Shown piece by piece: positions 32,427-41,235 of a stretch of 64,000 nucleotides of DNA (positions are counted from its first letter, which is position 1; the number at the start of each line of letters is the position of its first letter). The stretch is from Nocardioides lianchengensis. GTDB lineage: Bacteria > Actinomycetota > Actinomycetes > Propionibacteriales > Nocardioidaceae. A program made the position numbers and the translations under genes. The stretch lies in NCBI RefSeq assembly GCF_900101465.1, contig NZ_FMZM01000002.1, positions 310,001 to 374,000 of the forward strand, written 5' to 3'. The notes beneath the pieces were generated by a model. It ran no database searches and was not told the origin of the DNA. It was given only the letters and a program-made list of their open reading frames with translations.

Positions 32427-32965
32427 TGGGCGACGAGTTCGAGGCCGACCAGCACGGGTACGGCGAGCCGTCGACCACCGGCGAGGTCGAGGCCGCGCCG
32501 GGCAGTGTGCTGGAGAGTATCCGCGCGCGCCGCGACCGCGCGAAGTCGGTGCTGTTCATCGACATCAAGGTCCCGCGGTACGACCCGCCGGTCTGGGTCC
32601 GGTTCAAGCCGACCGAGCAGAAGCGCATCGACGGTGCCGGCGAGCGGGCCCGCAAGAGCAAGGACGACGACCGCACGGTCATCGCCAACGCCGCGATCCT
32701 GGCCGAGGCCTGCATCGGCGTCTTCGAGGTCGTCGACGACGACAAGGTCTCGATCGACCCGACCGACCGCTCGACCGATCCGGCCGACTGGCCGAAGTTC
32801 GACAAGCGGCTCGCCCGGCTCCTGGAGATCCCGGCCGGGAAGGCGACCGACGTCGTCCGCGGCCTCTACCTCACCGACGGTGACATCATCTCCACCGCCG
32901 CCGACCTCGGTGAGTGGTCCGGCTACGCCCGCGACATGCTCGAGCAGGACACCGAGGGAAACTGA
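32426..32965 (+). CDS. Tail assembly chaperone G (unshifted product)
   Basis: A 179-aa protein (MGDEFEADQHGYGEPS onward; VRFKPTEQKRIDGAGERARK; DDRTVIANAAILAEACIGVF). It ends ...QDTEGN and overlaps, in the -1 frame, a second ORF. A G/GT pair is expected between tube and tape measure. Confidence 0.85.
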   Translation: MGDEFEADQHGYGEPSTTGEVEAAPGSVLESIRARRDRAKSVLFIDIKVPRYDPPVWVRFKPTEQKRIDGAGERARKSKDDDRTVIANAAILAEACIGVFEVVDDDKVSIDPTDRSTDPADWPKFDKRLARLLEIPAGKATDVVRGLYLTDGDIISTAADLGEWSGYARDMLEQDTEGN

Positions 32966-33198
32966 CCGGCGACCCCGTCCTCATCGAGGGGGCGGCGGTC
33001 GCCCTCTCCCTCGGCTACGACCCGCTGCGCTACCTGGGCCACCACCCCGACGACCTCGTGCTCGTCACCGCGGTGCTGGAGAAGGCCCAGCAGATCCGTC
33101 AGGACCGCGAGAAGGCCCTGGCGGACTACCTCGCCGGCAAGACCGCCGGCCTGACCGCACGGTCCATCACCAGGTGGATCGCGCGCGCCTTCAAGTAA
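32426..33198 (+). CDS. Tail assembly chaperone GT (-1 frameshift product)
   Basis: A -1 slip at GGGAAAC (32956-32962) would bypass the TGA at 32963 and continue LTGDPVLIEGAAVALSLGYD to the stop at 33196-33198, giving about 257 aa. The T part (LRYLGHHPDDLVLVTAVLEK, AGLTARSITRWIARAF) has no start codon or RBS of its own near its conserved beginning. GT proteins coat the tape measure during tail assembly. Confidence 0.85.
32956..32962 (+). promoter_or_regulatory. -1 ribosomal frameshift site GGGAAAC
   Basis: In the zero frame the bases read gaG GGA AAC TGA, a canonical X XXY YYZ heptamer directly before the stop codon. Slipping gives GGG AAA then CTG ACC. A GC-rich region follows but no clear pseudoknot was worked out. 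Confidence 0.88.
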
Positions 33199-33213
33199 GA
33201 GAGGGGGAGTGCC

Positions 33214-35592
33214 GTGGCTGAGGAAGAGGTCGCACTCCGGCTCTCCCTGAAGGAGCGCCAGGCCGTCGCCCGCGGGCTCGTCGACACCAAGGGCGAGCTG
33301 CGCGACGTCGCCGAGACGACCGACGAGGTCGGCAAGGCTGGCAAGCGCGCCGAGCGTGGGCTCCTGGCCGTGGCCTCCGACAAGGTGCAGCGCGGTCTCC
33401 TGGCCGTCGCCCGCGGCGGGCGGAGCGTCATAAGCACCGTCGGCCGCGGCATCCTCGGCGCGACGAAGGTCGGCGTCGTCGGCCTCACCGCGCTTGGAGT
33501 CGCCGCGGCCGGGGTAAGCATCAACGCCATCGGACTCGCCGGCGACGCCCGCGAGACGGCGTCCGCCTTCGACACCGTCTTCGGTCCCTCCGCTCGTGGG
33601 GTGCAGAAGGACCTGAACGACCTCACTCGCCGCTTCGGGCTCTACAACCCCGAGCTCCAGGACGCCGCCCGCCAGTTCGGCGTCTTCGGGAAGGCCGCCG
33701 GCATCAGCCGCAAGGACCTGTCCGGCTTCTCCACCGACCTGGTGCAGGCCGGTCTCGACCTCGGCTCGTTCTACAACAAGGACCCCGGCGAGGTCTTCCA
33801 GGCGCTCCAGTCCGGCCTCTCCGGCGAGGCCGAGCCGCTGCGCCAGTTCGGCATCTTCATCTCCGACGCCGCGATGAAGGCCCAGGCCGCCCAGATGGGG
33901 CTCACCGGCGAGCTCAGCGAGCAGCAGAAGGTGATGGTCCGTCACCAGCTGATCCTGAAGAACCTCGGCGACGCCCAGGGCGACCTCGCCCGCACCTCCG
34001 GCGGGTTGGCCAACCAGCAGCGCGCCGCCGAGGGCCGGACCAAGTCGTTCTTCACGCTCCTTGGTGGGCCGATGGCCACCGCGGCGACCGGCTTCTTCCA
34101 AGGCTTCAACGCGATCGCCAAGGTCGCGATCCGCGAGCTCCGGGGGAGCCTGCCGCAGCTGGAGACCCAGGCCGGCAGCCTGTCGCGTCGGTTCGCCCGC
34201 TGGGGCCGCCAGCTCGCCCACGAGCTACCCAGCGCGATCGACACCACCGTCGCACGATGGGACGACCTGAAGGGCCGCCTCGAGGGCGTCTCCTGGGGTC
34301 GCACTCAGGAGCAGGTCGGCGACCTCGCAACCGATGTGCGCGACCTCGGCCCCGCGCTCAGCGAGGTCGGCCGCCAGCTCCCCGGGATTTCCGACATGCT
34401 CGAGGTGACCGGTGTCGTCACCGGCTTCCTCGCCGACCACACCGACCTCCTCGCGAAGGCCGTCCCGTACCTGGTGATCGGGTACGGCGCGCTGAAGGTC
34501 TCCCAGCTCGCCGCGAACATCGTCCTCGCCGCCTCGCTGCCGCTGAAGGTCGCCGAGCTGCTGGTGAACCGGAAGCTGACGAAGTCCAACCAGGCCCTCG
34601 TCGCGAGCCGCGGCGCCGTGGTCGCCGGCACCGTCGCCGAGACAGCGGCCGTCGCGGCGAACACCGGAGCGCAGAACGCCGGGATCCTCGCCCGCACCCG
34701 GGCACGCGTCGCCACGATCGCGCAGGCCACGGCCTCGAAGGCCGTCGCCGCGACCACCGCGATCTGGACCGCAGGTCAGTGGCTCCTCAACGCCGCCCTG
34801 ACCGCGAACCCGATCGGTCTAGTCATCGTCGGCATCGCCGCCCTGGTCGCCGGACTGGTCCTGGCCTACAAGAAGTCCGAGACCTTCCGGACCATTGTCA
34901 ACGGCGCCCTCCGGGCCGTCGGCAACGCGGCGATGTTCGTCTTCGGCTGGGTGAAGCGGAACTGGCCCACCCTCCTCGCCGTGCTCACCGGCCCGTTCGG
35001 CATCGCAGCCCTGCTCATCGTGAAGAACTGGGACCGGATCAAGGGCGGCGCGGCAGCAGCGAAGAACTTCGTCGTCGACAAGTTCAACGCGCTCGTCGGC
35101 TACTTCACGCGCCTGCCTGGGCGGATCTCGTCGGCGGCGTCCGGTCTCTTCAGCGGGATCAAGGAGGCGTTCCGCAGCGCGATCAACTGGATCATCGACA
35201 ATTGGAACGGCCTCTCGTTCTCTATACCCGCCGTAGAGGTCCCGGGGATCGGCAAGATCGGCGGGGCCACCCTGAGCACTCCCGACATCCCGCGCCTGGC
35301 CACGGGTGGCCCGGTGGTCGCTGGCCGGCCGTACATCGTCGGTGACGGTGGCCGGTCCGAGCTGTTCGTCCCGCACCAGGACGGCGAGGTCCTCCCGCGC
35401 GTGCCTCCTCGGCTCGCCGCAGCGCCGACGCTCAGCCTCCCGGACGACGCGCTCGACCTCGACGAGGGCAGCCTCACCGTCGGCCCGGCCTGGCCCGGCG
35501 GCCCGATCGTCATCCAGCTCGTCCTCCCGAACGGGCGCGTCCTCGGCGAGGCCGTGCTCGACGACCTCCGCTCGCAGGAGGCGCGGCTGTGA
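33214..35592 (+). CDS. Tape measure protein
   Basis: A 792-aa protein from GTG 33214 with GAGGGGG upstream. A charged N-terminus (LRLSLKERQAVARGLVDTKG) leads into helical Ala-rich regions. TMP-type blocks include FDTVFGPSARGVQKDLNDLT, LQDAARQFGVFGKAAG and ALQSGLSGEAEPLRQFGI. Several hydrophobic helices follow (VVGLTALGVAAAGVSINAIG; GLVIVGIAALVAGLVLAYK). The C-terminus has LATGGPVVAGRPYIVGDGG-type tape-measure ends with ELFVPHQDGEVLPR. Its length sets tail length. No lysozyme motif seen. Confidence 0.92.
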   Translation: MAEEEVALRLSLKERQAVARGLVDTKGELRDVAETTDEVGKAGKRAERGLLAVASDKVQRGLLAVARGGRSVISTVGRGILGATKVGVVGLTALGVAAAGVSINAIGLAGDARETASAFDTVFGPSARGVQKDLNDLTRRFGLYNPELQDAARQFGVFGKAAGISRKDLSGFSTDLVQAGLDLGSFYNKDPGEVFQALQSGLSGEAEPLRQFGIFISDAAMKAQAAQMGLTGELSEQQKVMVRHQLILKNLGDAQGDLARTSGGLANQQRAAEGRTKSFFTLLGGPMATAATGFFQGFNAIAKVAIRELRGSLPQLETQAGSLSRRFARWGRQLAHELPSAIDTTVARWDDLKGRLEGVSWGRTQEQVGDLATDVRDLGPALSEVGRQLPGISDMLEVTGVVTGFLADHTDLLAKAVPYLVIGYGALKVSQLAANIVLAASLPLKVAELLVNRKLTKSNQALVASRGAVVAGTVAETAAVAANTGAQNAGILARTRARVATIAQATASKAVAATTAIWTAGQWLLNAALTANPIGLVIVGIAALVAGLVLAYKKSETFRTIVNGALRAVGNAAMFVFGWVKRNWPTLLAVLTGPFGIAALLIVKNWDRIKGGAAAAKNFVVDKFNALVGYFTRLPGRISSAASGLFSGIKEAFRSAINWIIDNWNGLSFSIPAVEVPGIGKIGGATLSTPDIPRLATGGPVVAGRPYIVGDGGRSELFVPHQDGEVLPRVPPRLAAAPTLSLPDDALDLDEGSLTVGPAWPGGPIVIQLVLPNGRVLGEAVLDDLRSQEARL

Positions 35593-36116
35593 GCACCCGC
35601 GTCACCATCCGGCCCGCCTCGCCGGCCGGGCCCGGGATCGTCTTCGAGCTCGACGGCAAGGACGAGCCCGGCGGCGGCGTCGGCGGCTGGGAGGGCCTGG
35701 AGCGGCCCCGCGCGGTCGCCGCCACGTACTGGAAGGGCAGCCCGGCTTACACCTGGACGATCCCGCTGCTGCTCGACGGGATGGAGGTCAGCCGCGGCGT
35801 CGACCGGGTCGTCGAGGCCGAGTGCGCGCGGCTCGCCAGCTGGGGCCGGGCCAGCCGGCCGAAGAGGGTCACGATCCCGCCGCCCGTGCTGCAGGTCATC
35901 GGACCCGTGCACTTCCCGGCCACCACCCGGTGGGTCCTGACCGACATCGCGTGGGGCGACGTCGAGCGCGACGCTGCCGACCGGCGGATCCGGCAGGCCG
36001 TGACCGTCACGCTGCTGGAGTACGTCGCCCCGCAGCTGGTGAAGAGCCACGCGAAGAAGGCTCGCGGCAAGGGCAAGGGGAAGGACAAGAGCAAGGGCAA
36101 GGGCGGCAAGAGCTGA
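35589..36116 (+). CDS. Tail/baseplate protein with Lys-Gly tail
   Basis: A 175-aa protein from GTG 35589. A globular first part (ERPRAVAATYWKGSPAYTWT, IPLLLDGMEVSRGVDRVVE; PPVLQVIGPV) resembles baseplate-hub adaptor proteins that in other phages carry LysM. The last 25 residues are a KGKGKDKSKGKGGKS-type basic tail replacing a LysM. Located between tape measure and hub. Confidence 0.68.
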   Translation: MSTRVTIRPASPAGPGIVFELDGKDEPGGGVGGWEGLERPRAVAATYWKGSPAYTWTIPLLLDGMEVSRGVDRVVEAECARLASWGRASRPKRVTIPPPVLQVIGPVHFPATTRWVLTDIAWGDVERDAADRRIRQAVTVTLLEYVAPQLVKSHAKKARGKGKGKDKSKGKGGKS

Positions 36117-37414
36117 TGCCCGCCACCGACACGCTCCGCGACATGGTCATGGAGCGGCTCACGCTCGTCAGCGGCGGGAAGCGCGGCGGCCGCGTCGACC
36201 TCCTCCAGGCCATCAACGGCGACCCGACCGTGAAGCAGACCATCGACGGCGCCTCCACGCTCGAGGTCGTCGTGGTCGACCAGCACCGCAAGCTCCTGCG
36301 CGGGCGCAGCCCGCTCGACGAGCGCAGCTGGGCCGTCTTCGACGGTCTGCACTTCGAGCTCGTCGCCGTGTCCAAGAGCGCCGACCTCATCACCCTCACC
36401 TTCGAGGACGCGATCGTCGCCGCCCTGCGCCGGCGCACCGGGAAGTTCTCCATCAAGCCCGGCAAGGTCACCCGCCGCGAGCTCGCCCAGCGCCTCGCGC
36501 GCGAGGCCAAGATCGACGTCGCCGTGGACCCCGACAAGCGGGGCCCGATCCAGCGCGTCGTCGAGCGGTCCACGGGCGGCGAGCGCTCCAACTCCTGGGA
36601 GGTGCTCGGCGAGGCCGCCGAGGACATCCGCTGGCGCCGGTTCTCCGATGGCCGCCGGCTCGTCATGGGCTCCGACACCTGGCTCGTGGCCCGCGACTCC
36701 AGACCGACCACGATCCGGGAGTACTCCGGCGGCGTCCACGACATCGACTTCACCCTCGACGTCGGCCGCCGTGCCTCCGAGGCGTCCGTGACCGTCGACG
36801 TCGCCGCCTGGGACCTCCCACCCGGTTCGGTCGTCATCGCCGAGGAGATGGGCCCCGCCGACGGCCGCTGGCTCGTCTCGGAGATCTCCCGCTCGATCAC
36901 CTCGCCTCGGGCCTTGGTCACGCTCACCCGAGCCAAGGCCGCGCTGAAGGAGCCGAAGCGGGAGCGGAACAAGACCAAGGGCGACGACGGCGACCCGGAC
37001 TTCACCCCCGGCCAGGACGGCACCGACACCGGCGGCTCGGCGTCCGGCGCCCGGGAGCGGATGGTCCAGTTCGCCCTCGCGCAGGCCGGTGACCCCTACG
37101 TCTGGGGCGCGTCCGGGCCGGGCTCGTGGGACTGCTCCGGGCTGGTGCAGGAAGCCACCCGCGCTGGCGGGAACGTGCTCGCGAAGCCGTCCGCCAGCCA
37201 GTGGGCCGCGGTCCAGCAGGCCGGGAAGACGATGAGCGTCGATGAGGCGCTCCGCACCCGTGGCGCGCTGCTGTTCATCCAGAACGGCGAGATCCGCCAC
37301 GTCGCGATCTCCCTCGGCAACGGTTCCACCATCGAGGCGAAGGGCTCGGCCTACGGCACCGGCGTCTTCAAGGCCTACGCCCCGCAGTACACCGGAGCCG
37401 GGTGGTGGGTCTGA
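36116..37414 (+). CDS. Baseplate hub with C-terminal NlpC/P60 peptidase
   Basis: A 432-aa protein. The first 290 residues look like a gpD/gp44-type hub (TIDGASTLEVVVVDQHRKLL, FELVAVSKSADLITLTFEDA, LAQRLAREAKIDV, EVLGEAAEDIRWRRFSDG). After a Gly/Asp linker, residues about 310-432 are NlpC/P60: DPYVWGASGPGSWDCSGLVQ with C340 as nucleophile and H395 in RHVAISLGNG, ending YTGAGWW. The enzyme would locally open peptidoglycan during DNA injection. Confidence 0.9.
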   Translation: MPATDTLRDMVMERLTLVSGGKRGGRVDLLQAINGDPTVKQTIDGASTLEVVVVDQHRKLLRGRSPLDERSWAVFDGLHFELVAVSKSADLITLTFEDAIVAALRRRTGKFSIKPGKVTRRELAQRLAREAKIDVAVDPDKRGPIQRVVERSTGGERSNSWEVLGEAAEDIRWRRFSDGRRLVMGSDTWLVARDSRPTTIREYSGGVHDIDFTLDVGRRASEASVTVDVAAWDLPPGSVVIAEEMGPADGRWLVSEISRSITSPRALVTLTRAKAALKEPKRERNKTKGDDGDPDFTPGQDGTDTGGSASGARERMVQFALAQAGDPYVWGASGPGSWDCSGLVQEATRAGGNVLAKPSASQWAAVQQAGKTMSVDEALRTRGALLFIQNGEIRHVAISLGNGSTIEAKGSAYGTGVFKAYAPQYTGAGWWV

Positions 37415-37698
37415 TGGCCAGTGTCGACGACCTGGTGCAGCGCAGGCCCGCCCGGAAGACCCGCCCGCCCGTCACCGCAACCGTGACCACCTCCGACGAC
37501 TCCGGGGTCTACGCCACCCCCCTCGACGGCGACAACCGCACCCCGCACGGCCCGTGCCTCGGCGGCACCCGCCAGGCGCTGACGTCGTCCGGGCAGAGCG
37601 GCTACGAGCTCACCACCGAGCAGCTGCCCGTCGACACCCTCGTCCTGCTCGTCTTCACCGACGGCGGCCCCTGGATCGCAGCCTGGGAAGGAGCCTGA
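37414..37698 (+). CDS. Small baseplate protein (possible spike)
   Basis: A 94-aa protein; ATG 37414 (TGATG overlap with the hub stop) is preferred over 37402. Beta-rich, with TATVTTSDDSGVYATPLDGD and LVLLVFTDGGPWIAAW, suggestive of an OB-fold spike-like protein. Position between hub and gp25-like gene is where gpV/gp45 spikes occur, but it is much shorter. Confidence 0.6.
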   Translation: MASVDDLVQRRPARKTRPPVTATVTTSDDSGVYATPLDGDNRTPHGPCLGGTRQALTSSGQSGYELTTEQLPVDTLVLLVFTDGGPWIAAWEGA

Positions 37699-38018
37699 TG
37701 GCCCGCACGCTCGCCCTGCCCATCGCCGTCGGCCGCGACCGGGGCCTGACCGCGCACGAGCAGGACAGCGAGGCCGAGATCGCCCAGTCCGTCGCGCTGC
37801 TCGCGGACACCCGGCCCGGGGAGCGTGCCGCGCTGCCCGACTACGGACTGCCCGACCCGGTCGGCTCCGGCCTCGACGCCGACCTGCTCGTCGGCGTCGT
37901 GACCGAGTGGGAGGAGCGCGCAGACCCCGCCGACGTCGAGGTCCTCGTGGCCGCCGCCGTCCAGGCCGCCGCCGTGCACCCGTCCGCCTACGTCGACACC
38001 GACAGCGAGGAGTCCTGA
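37698..38018 (+). CDS. Baseplate wedge protein, gp25/W-like
   Basis: A 106-aa protein with the gp25-like pattern: AEIAQSVALLADTRPGERAA, LPDYGLPDP and a C-terminal VTEWEERADPADVEVLVAAA. This small lysozyme-fold wedge component initiates the sheath. TGATG overlaps on both sides. Confidence 0.85.
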   Translation: MARTLALPIAVGRDRGLTAHEQDSEAEIAQSVALLADTRPGERAALPDYGLPDPVGSGLDADLLVGVVTEWEERADPADVEVLVAAAVQAAAVHPSAYVDTDSEES

Positions 38019-39232
38019 TGCCCTGGGAAGACCTGGAGCTTGCCGTCGACGAGGACGAGCTGATCGAGCGGATCCTCACCGGCATCGCCGACCGGCTCGA
38101 CGGCTGGGAGCCGAACGAGGGCGCGCCCGAGGTCGCGCTCGCCGAGGAAATCGGCCGAGAGACCGCCGAGACCAACGCCCTGGTGATCGAGGCCGGCCAG
38201 CTCGCCCTCGCCGGCATCGGGGAGACCGTCTTCGGGCTCACCGCACGCACCGCGGCCTATGCCGTCATCCCGGACGTCGCGATCAACCTCCGCGTCGTCT
38301 ACCAACTGCAGAACACCCAGGTCTACCCGCCGACCATCGACCGCGACGTCGCCATCCCGGCCGGGTTCACGATCGTGGCCGACGGCGTCGCCTTCCAGAC
38401 CACCGCGGACATCACCGGCACCGTGACCATGACGACGATCGCGGGCAAGTTCTACACCGCCACCGTGCACACGCCGATGACCGCGATCACCCCCGGCACG
38501 GTCGGCAACGTCCCGGCCGACACGCCGGTCACGATCATCACCAGCGCCCGCGACGTCGCTAGCGCCGTCATCGCCGAGGACGCCGACGGCGGCGTCGACG
38601 AGGAGTCCCTCACCGACTACCTCTCCCGGCTCACCGACTACCTCTCCACCCTGCGCCCGGGCGGCGTCCTGGCCGCCGATCTGGTCACGCTGGCCCGCAC
38701 CGTGCCCGGCGTCTACCGCGCGCTCGCGATCGACCTATACGACCCGGCCACGCCCAACGTGCCCCAGGAGCGGACCGTCACGATCATCGCGCTCGACGCC
38801 GCCGGCGAGGCGGTCGACGGCTCGACGGCCACCGAGCTCGCCGCCACGCTCGAGGCCGTCCGCGAGGTCAACTTCCGCATCGTCCTCGCCCCGCCGAAGC
38901 ACACCCTGGTCGACGTCGAAGCCGAGGTCGTCGCTGTCCCCGGCGCCGACCACGCGACCGTCGAGGCCGCCGTCCGCGCCGCGATCCTCGCGCTCATCGA
39001 CCCGGCCAGCTGGGGCACCACCCCAGGCGACCCCCGCTCGTGGGTCGAGCGGACCGTGCTCCGTCCCCTCGACCTCGCGATCGCCGCCTCCCAGGTCCCT
39101 GGCGTAGCCACCGTGACCAGCACGACCGTCCACGACTCCGAGGGCATCACCACCCTCGACGGCCCAGGTGCGCTCCCTGCCGCGGTCGGGCCGGACGTCA
39201 CCGACTCCAAGATCACGGTCGTCGTCACGTGA
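38018..39232 (+). CDS. Baseplate J-like protein
   Basis: A 404-aa protein. The order NEGAPEVALAEEIGRETAET, AGFTIVADGVAFQTT, ITPGTVGNVPADTPVTIITS, DADGGVDEESLTDYLSRLTD and VTLARTVPGVYRALAIDLYD is that of P2 gpJ/Mu gp47. It forms baseplate wedges with the gp25-like and I-like proteins on either side. Confidence 0.92.
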   Translation: MPWEDLELAVDEDELIERILTGIADRLDGWEPNEGAPEVALAEEIGRETAETNALVIEAGQLALAGIGETVFGLTARTAAYAVIPDVAINLRVVYQLQNTQVYPPTIDRDVAIPAGFTIVADGVAFQTTADITGTVTMTTIAGKFYTATVHTPMTAITPGTVGNVPADTPVTIITSARDVASAVIAEDADGGVDEESLTDYLSRLTDYLSTLRPGGVLAADLVTLARTVPGVYRALAIDLYDPATPNVPQERTVTIIALDAAGEAVDGSTATELAATLEAVREVNFRIVLAPPKHTLVDVEAEVVAVPGADHATVEAAVRAAILALIDPASWGTTPGDPRSWVERTVLRPLDLAIAASQVPGVATVTSTTVHDSEGITTLDGPGALPAAVGPDVTDSKITVVVT

Positions 39233-39837
39233 GCGTCGCCGAGCGCGTCCTGGGAGGTCTCGGGGCCGCGTTCCGACGCCGCGCCGGTGAGCAGCTGACG
39301 CCGCTCGTCGAGGGTCTCACCGATCCGCTGGATCGCCCGGCCGCGCTCGTACAGCCGACAGCGCGAGGCTGGGCAGCCGCCTTCGACCTCGAGCAAACCC
39401 CCGATCCGGCCTGGCTCGGTCGCGCCACCGGCACGCCCATCCCGGATGGACTCACCACCGAAAAGCAGCGCGACCTTGTCCGCACCCGGTCTCAATGGCG
39501 CCGTGGTACCCCTCGTGCCATCAAGGGCGCCGTCCAGACCGTCCTCACCGGCGCCACGAAGCGCGTCGACGTCCTCGAGCGCACAGATGACCCCTGGACG
39601 TTCAAGATCCGCGTCTGGGCCTCCGAGGCACCTGAGGACCTGCCTGACGTCATCGCGGTCGCCGCCACGCAGAAGCCCGTCGGGCTCCGGATCGACCCGG
39701 AGGTCGAGGTCGTCGACCACGACGCCACGTTCGCCCACCTCACCGAGGTGCACGGCACCTTCGCCGAGCTCGCCGAGGCGTTCCCCACCCTCGGATCCAT
39801 GACCCCGCACGTGCCCGAGGAAGGGACGATCTTCTGA
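39229..39837 (+). CDS. Tail protein I-like
   Basis: A 202-aa protein from GTG 39229. RTRSQWRRGTPRAIKGAVQT matches the gpI/Mu gp48 hallmark (a RGT-x-x-A-I motif), with DPWTFKIRVW and KPVGLRIDPEVE afterwards. It closes the baseplate-wedge set. Ends with TGATG overlap into the fibre gene. Confidence 0.85.
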   Translation: MSVAERVLGGLGAAFRRRAGEQLTPLVEGLTDPLDRPAALVQPTARGWAAAFDLEQTPDPAWLGRATGTPIPDGLTTEKQRDLVRTRSQWRRGTPRAIKGAVQTVLTGATKRVDVLERTDDPWTFKIRVWASEAPEDLPDVIAVAATQKPVGLRIDPEVEVVDHDATFAHLTEVHGTFAELAEAFPTLGSMTPHVPEEGTIF

Positions 39838-41225
39838 TGCCCGAGACCACGCCGAACGGGGCGCCGTACCCGCTGCCGAGCGACCCCAACGACGTCCCCG
39901 GATACCTTAAGGCGCTCGCGGAGTGGGCGGACGAGCAGCTCGCCGCCGGCGCCGAGTTGAACGACGCCACGATGAAGGCGGCGCTCGAGTCCGGCGGCCT
40001 GTTCGCCACGGCCGTCACGGCCTCTATTGACGGGGTCGTGGCGCCGGCGGTCGCGACCGAAGAGGCCCGGTCGAACGCCGCCTACGCGCCCAAGCAGATT
40101 GCCCCCACGACGGCCGCCGCGGTCGGGGTCTACGACCGCCGGCTGAACGTCTACAACCTGAAGCCCAAGCACCTCCGCAAGGCACGTGCCCGGCTAGCGG
40201 CGGCCCGCGCGGGCGTCGGGACGTTCTCGTGGGCCATGGTGGGAGACTCGACCGCTGCGGGGGTCGGGGCGGCCGTGGCGACCACCAGCCTCCCCGCGCT
40301 CGTCGCGAGCCTGCTGAGCGCCCGCGGGGTGCTGCTGACGTCGTCCGGCCTGGCGCTCGGGACCTACGGGACCATCAACGACGTCCGGGTCACGAAGACC
40401 GGCACGTGGGGTGCTCGGTCCGGCGACGCCAACATGGCGTTCACCGTCACGGGCGGCGACAAGATCGTGTTCGCGTTCACCGCCACCGACGGGATCCAGC
40501 TGCAGCTGTTCTTCGGCCGCAAGTCGACCGCCTTCACGGTCAAGATCGACGGCGCCGACATCACCGGGGGCACGCTCACGGGCGCCACCCGCAGCGGGGC
40601 CACGATCACCCCCGACAACACCGAGGCGCTCGGCACCTACGTCAGCCCGGCCCTCTCGGGAGGCGCGCACACCATCGAGGTCACGCTGACCACGGGCACG
40701 GGCAACCGCCTCGAGGTCATCGGTGCCGAGCAGGTCCGCTCCGGCACCGGCCTCCGCATGATGAACTTCGGAGTCGGCTCCACGAAGATCGCCGCGCTGG
40801 CCGCGACCGGGACCAACTGGTTCAAGAACGGCCACCTGCCGGTCGCCGCCGCCCCCGCGGGGTTCGCCGCCGACCTGGTCTCGCTCGACATGGAGATCAA
40901 CGACGCCACGCCGGGGAGCGCGACCATGGTCGCGACCTACAAGGCCGACTACCAGACGGCGATCGACCGGCTCCGCGCCAACGGCGCCGACCTGATCCTG
41001 CACACCAGCAACCCCTGCAACGGCTACGACTTCACCGCCTACACGAAGGCGATCTACGAGCTGGCGGACACCAACGACCTCCCGGTGATCGACTTCCAGG
41101 ACCGCTGGGCTACCTATACGTCCGCCAACGGCTACGGCCTGATGTCCGACAACCTGCACCCCAACGCGAGCGGCTACACGGAGAAGGCGCAGGCGCTGCT
41201 CACGGCACTCGGGTTCGCAGCCTAG
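39837..41225 (+). CDS. Tail fibre with SGNH/GDSL hydrolase domain
   Basis: A 462-aa protein. Residues 1 to about 120 attach to the virion (MPETTPNGAPYPLPSDPNDV and a helical region). From about 128 an SGNH hydrolase domain begins: block I AMVGDSTAAGVG with S138; a beta-rich insertion (about 180-310); and the catalytic DNLHP with D438 and H441. SGNH fibres de-acetylate or cleave surface glycans. The fibre is the last structural gene and is followed by a glycan-modifying cargo module. Confidence 0.88.
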   Translation: MPETTPNGAPYPLPSDPNDVPGYLKALAEWADEQLAAGAELNDATMKAALESGGLFATAVTASIDGVVAPAVATEEARSNAAYAPKQIAPTTAAAVGVYDRRLNVYNLKPKHLRKARARLAAARAGVGTFSWAMVGDSTAAGVGAAVATTSLPALVASLLSARGVLLTSSGLALGTYGTINDVRVTKTGTWGARSGDANMAFTVTGGDKIVFAFTATDGIQLQLFFGRKSTAFTVKIDGADITGGTLTGATRSGATITPDNTEALGTYVSPALSGGAHTIEVTLTTGTGNRLEVIGAEQVRSGTGLRMMNFGVGSTKIAALAATGTNWFKNGHLPVAAAPAGFAADLVSLDMEINDATPGSATMVATYKADYQTAIDRLRANGADLILHTSNPCNGYDFTAYTKAIYELADTNDLPVIDFQDRWATYTSANGYGLMSDNLHPNASGYTEKAQALLTALGFAA

Positions 41226-41228
41226 GAT
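41223..41228 (+). promoter_or_regulatory. -10 element (TAGGAT) for a leaderless flippase transcript
   Basis: TAGGAT overlaps the fibre stop codon and lies 7 nt before GTG 41236, the same layout as host gene 49898 and the antisense cargo genes. It would allow expression in the lysogen independent of late transcription. Confidence 0.45.
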
Positions 41229-41235
41229 CAGCGCC

